From the NCBI GenBank assembly GCA_008694505.1, contig VZDJ01004330.1, positions 102,019 to 166,018 of the forward strand: a DNA stretch of 64,000 bases. Direction: 5' to 3'. Position 1 is the stretch's first letter. Each line of letters starts with the position of its first letter. The notes under the pieces are model-generated. The model did not search any database. It worked only from the letters and a program-made list of their open reading frames with translations, and was not told where the DNA came from. The DNA comes from Cyanoderma ruficeps. Its lineage: Eukaryota; Chordata; Aves; Passeriformes; Timaliidae. The position numbers and the translations under genes are program-made. Of this stretch, positions 21,940 to 33,600 are shown in pieces.

Positions 21940-23773
21940 CTGAAAAGCAGAGAAGAAAATATCCCAAGTTAAAAGGACTCTCTATGCCAGAGAAAAGAGG
22001 TCTCATGAGGCAGGGTGTGTTAAGATTTGTAGCACCATTTACTTGCAAGGAGACCCCCCCCGCTGCGAGCGCTGGACCAAGCACATCAAAACCTGATTTC
22101 TTAGAGAAACTTTATAGCAATACATGTAAAAACCTTGTCTTTCTGTGAGAACATTAAAAAGTGTCTTCTTACTTATTCAGTTAATAAACACAATAAACAG
22201 GTAGTCATCCTGTACAGTATAATTTGAACAACCAGAAAACTGACCTGTATATAGATATATTGTTTATGGTAACCAGCATGAAGTTTTTTCTGAGTATTTT
22301 TAATACTTCCAGTTCATTCAGTTAATACACAACATCAGTGGCAACGGTGGTTTTTGTCCACATAACTGTTTTTTTCTTCACCCCTCCCCAGTCCAATTAG
22401 CAGAGGAGAAGTAGTCTCTCTCAGAAGCACAGTTACCACTGACACTAAATTATACTTGCTTTATGCAATGGCTCATGGAAACGCTTCATGTTTCCCAGCT
22501 CCTGGTTTTGCAGTTTTCTGTCATCATCCTGGAGGTAACAGGGGGTTTTGTTTTTGGAGACTTCTAACAGACTTTTTTCCTGTAAGATAACTCTTTCCTA
22601 AGAGTCATCTGGCTCAAGCTGGCTTGGTCAGAGGGATCATCACCAAGTGTTTCAGTATCTGCAACAGCTCCATTTCAAAACCTCTCAGACAATCTGGAGT
22701 AGGATCTGGACCCATATAACATGCTTTTAGATGCCTTGCAGCAGTGTGGGATGAAGCTGCCCCCTTCCTGCACCACCCATAAAACGCCATTGCCAAGTTT
22801 TGTGGGCCAGAGAAACCCTTGGCAGGGCAGTCTTCAGCTCCAGCTCTCTGACAGGCCCCACAAGGCAGCACCAACACCAAGTAGGTGGGCTGATGCCGAA
22901 ATGGTTCAAATTTGGGCAAATTGTGCAAATCTTTGTCAACACAGAAGATATGATCAAAACAAGCAGTCAGGATGAGAAACTCATATTTCCAAGTCAGATG
23001 GTATTTTAAAAGACACAGCCAACATGTAAACTGCTGTCTTCTCTCCCATTTCACACTCTGCTGCCAGACCTTATCCTTCATTCTGAGGAAACAGATGGAG
23101 AAAGGAAAGCTCTTCCCTGCCTGCTCCCACCCTGGAAGTCACCAAGGACCTTCAACCACCATGGAGGTTCAAAGACTCACTGTCAGAGCTGCAAAGGACT
23201 TGTCAGCCCCCATGCAGAAAATAACATCCTCCTGACAGGCAGTGCATCACATGTTTAAGGAAGAGCCATCCATCCTACCTGCTAGAGCATCAAAACTGAG
23301 TTTAGAGAAACAAAAGCAGGTTTTGGACAGTTCAAAGCCTGCCCACGGTTAACACAGCAGGTTGATGCTCTGCCTGCCTTGTCCAAGATTCCTCAACAGT
23401 GTCTTTTGCCCAGGTGGTGAACCTTTGTATCACTTTGTATGACTTTCCAGCCCAGAAAGTTTAGTGTCTCTCCTTACAGACACTTCAGGGCCATCCCAAA
23501 AAATGACATGAATATTTTTATCTCTCTGTCTATATATAAAGTTCCTGAGAACCTCTCCTTCTAAAATCTATTTCCTTGTTGTGCTACAGGGTTTGTTTGT
23601 TTTCTGTGGCATTACAGAGAGACCTTGACCAGCAGATAATTCTGACACAGCTAATTTATTGCACAAGACCATCCACTGCTCTTCAATTACGGAAAGTTCA
23701 AAGTCTGCTACGGGAAGCAGCACGGCTTAAGCACAGCTTTCAGAAAACAAAGAAAAATCTCACTGACTCCTTA

Positions 23774-26087
23774 CAGATATATCTTTTTTCATAGACAACT
23801 TCTTTCTGTCTCAGAGGAGCACCTCCAGCAACAAATATACGGCTCCAAGGGAGGCAGCTCCAGGTAGCTTTCTAAGTCATTTAAAAAAGAGATTTTCAGG
23901 TCCTGCCCACTAAATACATCCTGGAGTATGCCCGGGCACTCCTCTCTGAGCCCACCTTCCCAGCAAGCCTCAACAGAAGAAAGTGCCCAAGCATCACTGT
24001 TTTGTTTCACCTTCAATCTCTGCTCCAATTCCAATTCAGGACTAAGGACTCTGACACAACATTAACCATGAACAGCAGCAAAGCAAATTCAGACCTACTG
24101 ATAGCGGGATTTCTCTCCCAAGTTACACTTCACAGACACTTCTGAAGTTGTCCATAGATACCCTACAATCCCTAATACAGTGGTTTTAACAATGTCTCCA
24201 ATTTATTTATTATTTTAAAAAGTCCAGTGTATTTCACAAATACAAGTATCAGTTTCACATCTATTTACATTATTAAACTACAGTTATCATCCTGCCTAAT
24301 GTTACAAAGCCAAATCATTTTCTCTAATCCCCTTTGTCCCAGATTTGACAGTGCCTCCCCAGGACACACGTGCAAAGCCAAGCAAGAGCACCACTGACAG
24401 TAAATCAAGCTTGCACAGATCCCATTTGGTTGATCATTAAGAAATAATGCTCCAAAATGTAACTCAGACATTCAAAAATGAATGACCAAGCAATCTAATT
24501 ATGGAAGATATTTCTCAGTCATGTCAGCACTATGTGGTCTTGGCTCATGATCAAGAATTAGCTCTGTCTGGAACTGAAGAGCTCTGGCTACTCAGTGCTA
24601 ATCATAGGAGGATGTACTCTGCTACCCAGCATTTAAAAAAGAGAAAGTTTAGATCTGTGGGCTGTTTTTCTTGCAGTTTTCTTATGCCAAAGTGGGAGAT
24701 GTCACTGGAAGACACCGGGGGTCCCAGTTTTCCCACAGAGAGGTTTGTCCTTAGCACAACCACATCCCTAAGAATACATCCAACCAACACTGGCACGGCG
24801 TGTGAGAAATCTCATGTATGGCCTTCTCAATCTGCTAGCAAAGCTGATCCATTCAGGATCCATCGATGGGACTCATTCCATGCAGACAGACCCTGATGCA
24901 AGACACCATCAAACAGCTTTCAAACACCACAGTGCTACAACCAGTGGAAGGGAAGGGATGAAGGCTGAAGAGATCCATGTGAGCATGGACCAGTTACGCA
25001 CACACAAACGGCGACCGGAAGCCAAGACCAAAGCCAAAGCTCTTTGTTAAACTGGCAGTGAACTCCTCTAAGGAAAATCAGTGAAAAATATGTGTATTCA
25101 GGCATACTTAGCAGAGATCTAAAGTTTATGTATATTATGTAGAGAATGCTCATGGTGTGTGCTCTCTGTCAAGGACACATTTGGCAATAATTATTCCCCA
25201 AGTTAAAACTCATCAAACAATGCCCATACAAGGCAACTCTTCATCTACTGTTGAGTGTGAAAACCTCGGCAGCTTTTGTAATTTATCACCATGTGAGCAC
25301 AGCAAAAATACAACTCTGCCACAGCCCCCTTTCAAGCTAGGCTTTTTTTTTGAATTGTTTGGCAGGGTGTGCAATCATCACATCGGGAGCTGCATGGCAA
25401 AAAGAGCTCAAGTAGCAGAGATTGTCTCCTAATATCTACTGCATATGCACACCATCACCACAGCCTGACATGGATTTGCAGCAGATCTTTCTCATGGCCT
25501 GTTGCAGCAAGACTCTTCCTTATTTTAAGATACATATGAGAACAGAGAGGGACCAAAAATTATGAAAGAAACTTTTTCCCTGGCTGGTTAACAGCACAGC
25601 TCTGGGGAATGAAGGTGGTTGTTGGTTGTTTAAAGACAGAAATGTGATGGTACATGACGTTACCATCTGCACATCCAAGCAAATGCACTCAGAAAGGTAA
25701 TCTTGCAAAATTATGATTTAAGCCATTATAGAAACACCACATTTATCAGACTCCAGGAAGAGTTTCTTATAAATTAAGTAACTATTTTGCAATGTGTTGA
25801 AAAGCAAGTTTTCATTAAATAAGTAAGTGAGCAGTTCAAACTCTGGGGCTACATGATACTGAAAAGCAGTTCTTTTTACCAAACAATTTTTCAAGGCCTT
25901 TGCAAAATGCTCTTTTTGCGTGTCTAACACCTTCCCAGCCTGCTTCTCCTCACCTTGCCCAAGTTCATACTTCAAGACCAGCTAACTGCAAAACTAGCTA
26001 AAGCTCCAGGAGCGGTTTACCGGGAGGCAGGGAATGGGTATTTCTTTAAAAGGCTCCCCACACAGCCTAGCCCTTCACTGGAGCTCA
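23774..26087. repeat. Tandem duplication, copy A (about 2.3 kb)
   Basis: This block matches copy B (26473-31006) in the same orientation from its first bases (cagatatatctt) up to ggagctca at the edge of the assembly gap. Landmarks shared in order include ctcagaggagcacctccagc, gctccaatt, tggaagatat, the segment around 25190-25300, and ctttaaaaggctcccc. A sample of about 180 bases (25145-25330 against 29808-29990) differs at roughly eight positions by eye, about 95% identity. Copy A lacks the ERV and the CR1 found in copy B and reads straight across both sites. Its right end is hidden in the gap, so the full length is unknown. It contains no recognisable gene or retrotransposon of its own. Confidence 0.92.
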
Positions 26088-26209
26088 NNNNNNNNNNNNN
26101 NNNNNNNNNNNNNNNNNNNNNNNNNNNNNNNNNNNNNNNNNNNNNNNNNNNNNNNNNNNNNNNNNNNNNNNNNNNNNNNNNNNNNNNNNNNNNNNNNNNN
26201 NNNNNNNNN
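26088..26209. other. Assembly gap (122 N)
   Basis: A run of 122 N lies at the right end of duplication copy A. The spacer after it (26210-26472) is G+C-rich at first and unlike the sequence following copy B. The gap sits exactly where a repeat boundary would confuse assembly. Confidence 0.99.
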
Positions 26210-26673
26210 CTTCTGGAGCCCAGGCCTACCCCAGCCAGGCCCACCTGGCTCCCCTCCCCAGCCGGGGAGAGGAGGAGATGCTCTGCCCTGCCGAAGCAGA
26301 ACCAGGAAGAAAAAAGAAGTGCCTCGGGAGACCTGGCTTTTAACCCCTTGTGTCCTCAGAGGCGTGTCCAAACTCTCAGTGGCCAGCACAGATGCCAATA
26401 TCCAACCTGGCCACTGATTGGTTTGACCTGAGTTTCTTAAAAAAAAAACTCACTTCCTCCTCAAACCACGACACAGATACATCTTTTTTTCACAGACAAC
26501 TTCTTACTGTCTCAGAGGAGCACCTCCAGCAGCAAATACATGGCTCCAAGGGAGACAGCTCCAGGTAGCTTCGTAAGTCATTTAAACAAGAGGAAGGGGT
26601 GCACCCAGATTTTCAGATCCTGCCCCCTAAATACATCATGGAGCATGCCTGAGCACTCCTCTCTGAGCCCACC

Positions 26674-27414
26674 TGTCTTGGTTTGGAAAGACAGGTGTCT
26701 GCCATGGAAAGCCAGAGCGTCTCTTGGAATGGAGAATGTAAACCCCCTCCCTCTGAATTATTATAATTTTGAAATTAAGGGGCTTTCCGGCAAAGATATG
26801 GGAATAGGAATAACAGTTCTTTACTAGGAATATTAAAAATACAAATGTAGTAATACAAAAAAAGCAAACAAACAAAAAAAACGAAAACACTGACATAGTC
26901 AGAATACAATCTGACACCCTGTTGGTCAGGGTGTTGGTAGCAGTCAAATTAAGTCCTACTGGAGTGACAGATGTGGTTCTGTTGGAGCAGAGATGATCCT
27001 GTAGAAGGGTGTCATTTTCTTCTGAAGGTCCAGTGGTGGTGAGATGGGTCCAGTCTTCCTCTGGGAATACAGTGGAAACAGGCTGTCCGGGTGTTCTGAA
27101 TCTCAGATTTTATTCAGGTAGGAATGCTTGGGTCCTCCCACTGGGTGGAGCATCTCACAATGGGATGATGCAATTTTATCAGTCATGCAGTGAGCCTTAA
27201 TGACCCATTAACAGCAGAGGGAGGATGGGTTGTGGAAGAGATAAAGAACACTGCCCCATCTGGTTTTAACAGCTGGCCCATTAACAGAAGACACCCCCCC
27301 CCAGAGTTATGAGGAATGGGTCATAGAAGAGATAAAGAAAACACCTCCCCAACTGGTTTCAACAGATAATAGAATACACACTTTTGGTTACATCTTGCAT
27401 TACAACCCAAGACA
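26674..27414 (-). repeat. ERV 3' LTR (nearly complete)
   Basis: This 741-base LTR of the ERV begins TGTCTTGGG on the minus strand and ends CCAAGACA. The minus strand carries AATAAA near 27110-27116 (plus-strand tttatt), a likely polyadenylation signal. Its inner end (27350-27414) matches the 63-base remnant at 28569-28631. Blocks such as agcatctcacaatgggatga recur in the solo LTR at 43.5-44.1 kb, showing that the two are related. Confidence 0.88.
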
Positions 27415-27559
27415 TTATCCACCCCTTATTCTATTACCATCTGTATCATACCCAAGTCAATAAACTCTTCTTTATATGTATATATATACATGCACAATGA
27501 AACCTTACACACAATTCTCACTTAACATTAGGTTTCCCTGTGGTACACAACTGGTTTCT

Positions 27560-28560
27560 CCATCTTTCTGCATTACCCACTAAGTGTAAACAGGTCCTTG
27601 AGCAAAAACAATCCTACAGATGAGTTCGCCTTTGCCTGAGGTGGGGCTAATCCAGTCTTTCCTAAAATACCTTTCATGTGTACCACAGGGACTTTATCTC
27701 CATCCACTGTGTGCAAGGGTTCAGACCGGGCAGGGCCTGCTTGTAGCAGTGCGTGATTCGAGTTTTCCAACGTACTGTCCATGTTGTAATGGTTCGATCC
27801 TAACCCCCCATTCCAAACTCCCTGGTGCTGTGCCCTTGAACTTCCCTGTGTCAATCACCCTGCTAGTTAGAAGATTCTGGGGAAAAAAAGCCCTGGGATT
27901 TGTCAAGGTGACTAGGGGCCACCTACATTCATTGTCTTTTAAATGTGCCTTACTGGTAATTGGTCCCGAGCCCTTTCCTGCCCCAGAGACGCCCCTGGGT
28001 ACTTAAGGTGAGCCCAGACGAGTGGTTTCTCTCTTGCACCTGGGATCCGGGACCCTCTCTGCCTTCCATCTGCCGTTGAGAGGTTTCCTGGAGAAATAAA
28101 CCATCTAAAACCCAGCAAGAGCCCTCTTTTCTTCCATGCTGACTGCCACGCTTCTGCCAAAGATTCTGAGCAGCAAACCTCTGACTTATAGAATCCCGGG
28201 GGCGAGCTAGCCGGTAAGCAGCCCCTCGAAAGCGGAATTCTATACCTGCTCTGTTGGTGGAGCCTCGGGTGTTGATGATCCAGGTGGCCTTTGCTAAGTT
28301 CATTTCCCAATTTTTAAAGGTCACCCCACCAAGTGCCTTCAGGGTAGTCTTAAGTAGTCCGTTGCACCATTCAACTTTCCCAACAGCTGGTGCATGATAA
28401 GGGATATGATATATCTATTCAATACCGTGTTCTCTGGCTCAGGTGTTAATAAGGCTGTTCTGGAAATGGGTCCCGTTGTGTGACTCAATTCTCTCAGGGG
28501 TGCCATGTCTCCACAGGACTTGCTTTTCCCAGCCCAAGATGGTGTTCCGAGCAGTAGCAT
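27560..28560 (-). pseudogene. Broken retroviral pol (integrase) remnant
   Basis: On the minus strand, fragments of an ERV-L-type integrase are visible in more than one frame. ESHNGTHFQN corresponds to the region around the second catalytic acidic residue of the DDE core, where the usual Asp position holds His. Further on are LAKATWIINTRG and, nearer 27.6-27.85 kb, VPVVHMKGILGKT, resembling the C-terminal part. Stops and frame changes interrupt it, for example just after LINT. No start, reverse transcriptase or envelope region is recognisable. It is a dead fragment inside the deleted ERV. The integrase identification comes from motif recall, without a search. Confidence 0.75.
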
Positions 28561-30340
28561 GAAGCACCGGTTTCAACAGATGGTAATAGAATACATACTT
28601 TTGGTTACATCTTGCACTGCAACCCAAGACACCACCTTGCCAGCAAGCATCAAAATAAGAAAGTGCCCAAGCATCACTGCTTTATTTCACCTTCAATCTC
28701 TGCTCCAATTTCAATACAGGACTAAGGACTCTGACACAACATTAACCAAGAATAGCAGCAAAGCAAATTCAGACCTACTGATAGCGGGATTTCTTTTCCT
28801 AGTTACACGTCTGAAGTTGTCCGTAGATGCCCTACAATCCCTAATACAGTGGTTTTAACAACTTCTCCAATTTATTTATTATTAAAAAAGCCCAGTCTAT
28901 TTCACAGATACAGGTATCAGTTTCACGTCTATTTACATTATTAAACTACAGTTACCATCTTGCCTAATGTCACAAAGCAAAGTCATTTCCTCTAATCCCC
29001 TTTGTCCCAGATTTGACAGTGCCTCCCCAGGACACGTGCAAAGCCAAGCAAGAGCACTACTGACATTAAACCAAGCTTGCACAGATCCCATTTGGTTGAT
29101 CATTAAGAAATAATGCTCCAAAATGTAACTCAGACATTCAAAAATGAATGACTAAGCAATCTAATTATGGAAGATATTTTTCAGTCATGTCAGCACTATG
29201 GGGTCTTGGCTCATGATCAAGAATTAGCTATGTCTGGAGTTCTTCAACTCCAGCTCTGGCTACTCAGTGCTAATCATAGGAGGATGCACTCTGCCACCCA
29301 GCATTTAAAAAACAGAAAGTTTAGATCTGTGGGCTGCTTTTCTTGCAGTTTTCTTATGCCAAAGTGGGAGATGACACTGGAAAGTCACTGGAAGACACTG
29401 GAGGCTCCAGTTTTCCCACACAGAGGTTTGTCCTTAGCACAACTGCATCCCTAAGAATATTTCCAATCAACACTGGCACAGTGTGTGAGAAATCTCATGT
29501 CTGGCCTTTTAAATCTGCTAGCAGAGCTGATCCATTCAGGATCCATCCACAGGACTCATCCCATGCAGACAGACCCCGATGCAAGACATCATCAAACAGC
29601 TTTCAAACACCACGGTGCTACAACCAGGGGAATGGAAGGGATGAAGGCTGGACCAGTTATGCACACACAAACACCGACCTGGAGCCAAGATCAAAGCCAA
29701 AGCTCTTTGTCAGACTGGCAGTGAACTCCTCTAAGGAAAATGAGTAAAAAATATGCGTATTTAGGCATACTTAGCAGAGGTCTAATGTTTATGTATATTA
29801 TGTAGAGAACACTCATGGTGTGCGCTCACTGTCAAGGACACATTCGGCAATAATTATTCCCCAAGTTAAAACTCATCAAACAATGCCCATACAAGGCAAC
29901 TCTTCATCTACTGTTGAGTGTGAAAACCTCAGCAGCTTTTGTAATTTATCACCATGTGAGCACAGCAAAAATATAACTGCCACAGCCTCCTTTCAAGTTA
30001 GGCTTTTTATTGAATTGTTTGGCAGGGTATGCAATCATCACATTGGGGGCTGTATGGCAAAAAGAGCTCAAGTAGCAGAGACTGACTCCAAACATCTACT
30101 GCATATGCACACAATCACCACAGCTTGACATGGATTTGCAGATCTTTCTCATGGCCTGTTGCACCAAGACTTTTCCTTATTTTAAGATACATGAGTACAG
30201 AGACAGAAATGAGGGACCAAAAATTATGAAAGAAACTTGCTCCTTGGCTGGTTAACAGCACACCTCTGGGGAATAAGGTGGTTGTTTAAAGACAGAAATG
30301 TGATGGTACATGACATTACCATCTGTACATCCAAGCAAAT

Positions 30341-30600
30341 ACAGAACAAGAGGACACAGTCTTAAGCTGCACTAAGGGAAATATAGGTTGGATATTAGGA
30401 AAAAGTTTTTCATGGAAAGAGTGATAAAGCACTGGAATGGCCTGCCCGGGGAGGTGGTGGAGTCACCATCCCTGGATGTGTTTAAAAAAAGACTGGATGT
30501 GGCACTCGGTGACATGGTTTAGTTGAGGTGTTAGGGCATGGGTTGGACTCAATGATCTTGAAGGTCTCTTCCAACCTAGTCATTCTGTGAATTCTGTGAA
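30341..30600 (+). mobile_element. CR1 LINE, 5'-truncated 3' end
   Basis: This is a classic bird CR1 3' UTR tail. It carries the block around ggcctgcccggggaggtggt, then gatcttgaaggtctcttcc and caacctagtcattctgtg, and ends with two copies of attctgtga in place of poly(A). Severe 5' truncation is typical of CR1. The insertion lies between ccaagcaaat and atgcactc of copy B. Copy A reads ccaagcaaatgcactc without interruption, so the empty site is directly visible. Any target duplication is at most 3-4 bases (aat/aaat). Confidence 0.96.
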
Positions 30601-33600
30601 ATGCACTCAAGAAAGGTAATCTTGCAAAATTATGATTTAAGCCATTACAGAAACACTGCAGTTAGCAGACTCCAGGCACACAGAGTTTCTTCTAAATCAA
30701 TTAACTATTTTGCAATGTGTTGAAAAACAAGTTTTCATTAAATAAGTGAGCAGTGCAAACTCAGGGGCTATGTGATACTGAAAAGCAGTTCTCTACCAAA
30801 CAATTTTCCAAGACCTTTTCAAAATGCTGTTTCTGGATGTCTAGCACACCTTCCCAGCCTGCTTCTCCTCACCTTGCTCAAGTTCATACTTTAAGGACAG
30901 TTAACTGCAAAACTAGCTAAAGCTCCAGGAGCAGTTTACTGGGAGGTGAGGGGTGGGTATTTCTTTAAAAGGCTCCCCACACAGCCCAGCCCTTCACTGG
31001 AGCTCAGTAAACAAGCCAAAAGTGGTTTATGGTCTGAGATGTTACTGCTGGACTTTGCTCTCATGTGAGAAATCAGGCTGGGGTAAGGTTGGGTGGTGGA
31101 GGAGCAGGAGGCAAACACTGCTGAGGACCTGGAAGCGGGGCCAGCATTTCAGCCTTGTGCTCTGCCTCTCCCCTCTAGCACACATGGGCCTTTGACATCT
31201 TTAAAGGAGTTTTATGACTTCCTCTGAACCAACTACCAAAGGAATCCTGGACTGTAATGCCGGACCCTAATCCAATTTCACACTAGACTTGCCTTCTAAT
31301 TATCACAGAATATTAGGCTTCCACCCATCAGATATAATTGACATGCTACTGAGGCTTTACAAAACCCCCAACAAAGATGACAAGAAACACTAGCATCACC
31401 CCTGAGCACAGCTCCACTGCTCTGGCCCGCATTAGCAAGGGGCAAGAAGAAGAAAGATAAGCATGAGCTTGTGAATGACTCTGGAGGAGTCATCGAGACA
31501 GACACATCTACTGAACCGTCCACTCAATCCAATCACCTTTGATTTACCCAGAATACCAAAAATGCTCCCTTTTCCTGGCTACAAAATGATCTGGGGATGC
31601 TCAGCACCTCTGGAAATGGACCATGAGCTCTTGTCCATCTTCAGTGGCGCTGCTGTAATCCCTAGAGGATGTCAGCACAGCCACAGCATAATCACTGCTT
31701 ACACTGTTGTTAGATACCTGCTAACAAAAAGCACTACCAAAATGCAGAGTCTTGGCATTTAACTATTTCCCGGTGAAATTACACTAAGATGTGAACACCA
31801 AAGGGAGGAAAAAATAGCTGTCTCTGGGGTACACTGCACCCCCAAAGCAGCCCTGCCACCTCCTCCCTCCTCTTGCCACACACACATGCTGCTTCAAGGC
31901 ATGCTTTCTTCCTGGCAGAAGCAGCAAATTTGAATTTTTAGTTGATGCCTCTTATCAGAACTCTCCTTTTTCACTGGGTGGTCAGTGTTCTCCACTTGCT
32001 TTAAAGCTGTGCTGCTGTCAGCCTTGTGTTTATTTTACTGGGGAGAATACTCCTATGGAGATGGTCATGTGCCAGGAAGAAAGGAAGGGATGTAAAACAG
32101 CATTGAGGTCCTGCTAACAGTGGTGACACATCCACCAAGGGCAGCAGTTAGAATCCTATGCTCACGTCCAACAAATGATGAAGAGCTTCTGGTCCCTCTG
32201 ATCAGAGCAGGGCAAACTAGGGTGGCACATCTGAGGCTGTACTTCCCTCGATGCTCCATCCCAAACCCTTATTTCAACTACACACTTCCAGGAGAAGCAC
32301 TTTGTGCAGCAGCCTCCCTACATCTATCACCAGACACAAAATAACATACCCCATTTTCCAATGTGAATCATTTCCCATTCCCATTCTAAAGGCTCATGCA
32401 ACCAGAGTTAGCTTTCCTTTCTTCCCTCCTCAAAACATTAGTAATTCCTGTTGGGATCTCACACCTAAAAAGCACCAGAAGAGTGAGCATACCCCATGTT
32501 CCCTAACTCAGGTCCTCACCATGAAGGTCAGCAGTCAGCACCACTCTCCATCCAGGCATGGGGCTCCAGCCCTTTCAGAATCACAGAAGATCTTGGTCCT
32601 AGATTCAATAATCAATCATCATGGATTCTCATCCCCACCTGAATGTTTTTTTCCAACCACACAGGACTTTTTACGCCAGAAGACATCTTGACCATGTAGT
32701 GAGCTCCCAAAGCTGACTGGTAGGGTTATGGAAGTACCACAGTTTGGCACCATGTGCCAGCATGCAGCATATTTAACATCCCACGCAATTAGCAACCGTT
32801 TTATATAAATGGTTTATTTGCCTTATTAATGTTAAAGCCACTGGTTTCCCCTGCACTTCCACTTAGATTATTAATCAATGTGCATTCCAGTTTTTTGCTG
32901 ATTACTCTAATGGCACAAAAAAATTCCCCAGATTCACAGAGAAAGCTTATAATAGAGATATTTTTTTTTGCAAACTTGTCAAGCAGTCAAAATATACTCT
33001 TTGATACCCAAACCAAAGCCCTTTCACCTACACTTAACAACAGTGAACTATTTTCAGTTGAGCTTTACCGAATATGTTAACTCAGCTGCTAATCCATCTT
33101 GCAGGCATGGGAAAGGCAGTGCACACAATACCTCAGTGACATACCTCCCTTCAACACAACAAATAATCTTAATTCTTTCCATAGTGTGTACCTACAGTTA
33201 CTTAAAATATCGTATACAACCGAGGTCTGTCTGGCTTCTATTTTTCCATTTTGCTTTGTTGACAGCTTTGGGTTTCCAAATTTACTGCCAAGACGGTCAG
33301 GGAGTGCAGAGAACAAGAGAGATTTATATCCATGTGTGTACATTAAGCCAAATGCACATTTTAAGAAACTTAATTTTCTACTGGAAAGAGCAACTTAGGA
33401 CAAAAAGAAGGCTCTTGCATCCACCTGCCCAGGTTCAAATAACCACTGCAAAGCTCATCCTGGGCCTGATGACAGAGCCAGTCCCTGAAGGACCAAGTAA
33501 ATGCTGTTTGCTGAGATCAACCAGAGTGATTTTGGGACATCCCTCCTGGGCAGGGATAGACCAGAAGAGCCCTTCCCACACTCCTAACCCAGCTCTTCAG

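Larger units (their letters stand above)
26674..28631 (-). mobile_element. Internally deleted endogenous retrovirus, ERV-L-like
   Basis: The element is 1958 bases, bounded by TGTCTTGG and CCAAGACA and flanked by a 5-bp target duplication, ccacc (26669-26673 and 28632-28636). The empty site is preserved in copy A at about 23926. Sense is the minus strand: a pol integrase remnant reads on minus, and AATAAA appears on minus in the long LTR. The 3' LTR (sense) is 26674-27414. A purine-rich tract (aaggggtgg) lies just before it in the sense direction, as expected for a polypurine primer. The other LTR survives only as 63 bases (28569-28631), joined directly to integrase sequence, so the rest of that LTR, the leader, gag and most of pol are missing. 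The element cannot be functional. ERV-L assignment rests on the 5-bp duplication and the integrase resemblance. Confidence 0.9.
26473..31006. repeat. Tandem duplication, copy B, interrupted by ERV and CR1
   Basis: This is the second copy of the block starting at 23774. It consists of 26473-26673, then the ERV (26674-28631 plus a 5-base target duplicate), 28637-30340, the CR1 fragment (30341-30600) and 30601-31006. Removing the insertions leaves about 2.31 kb, nearly the same as the 2314 bases of copy A. Homology to A stops at the gap edge, so the sequence after 31006 may or may not continue it. The sequence after the gap (26210-26472) does not resemble the sequence after 31006, so the duplication does not obviously extend further. 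Confidence 0.9.

Noticed and set aside
25955..26431. Frames spanning the assembly gap
   Set aside because: They are open only because N codons are not stops. No protein resemblance on either side.
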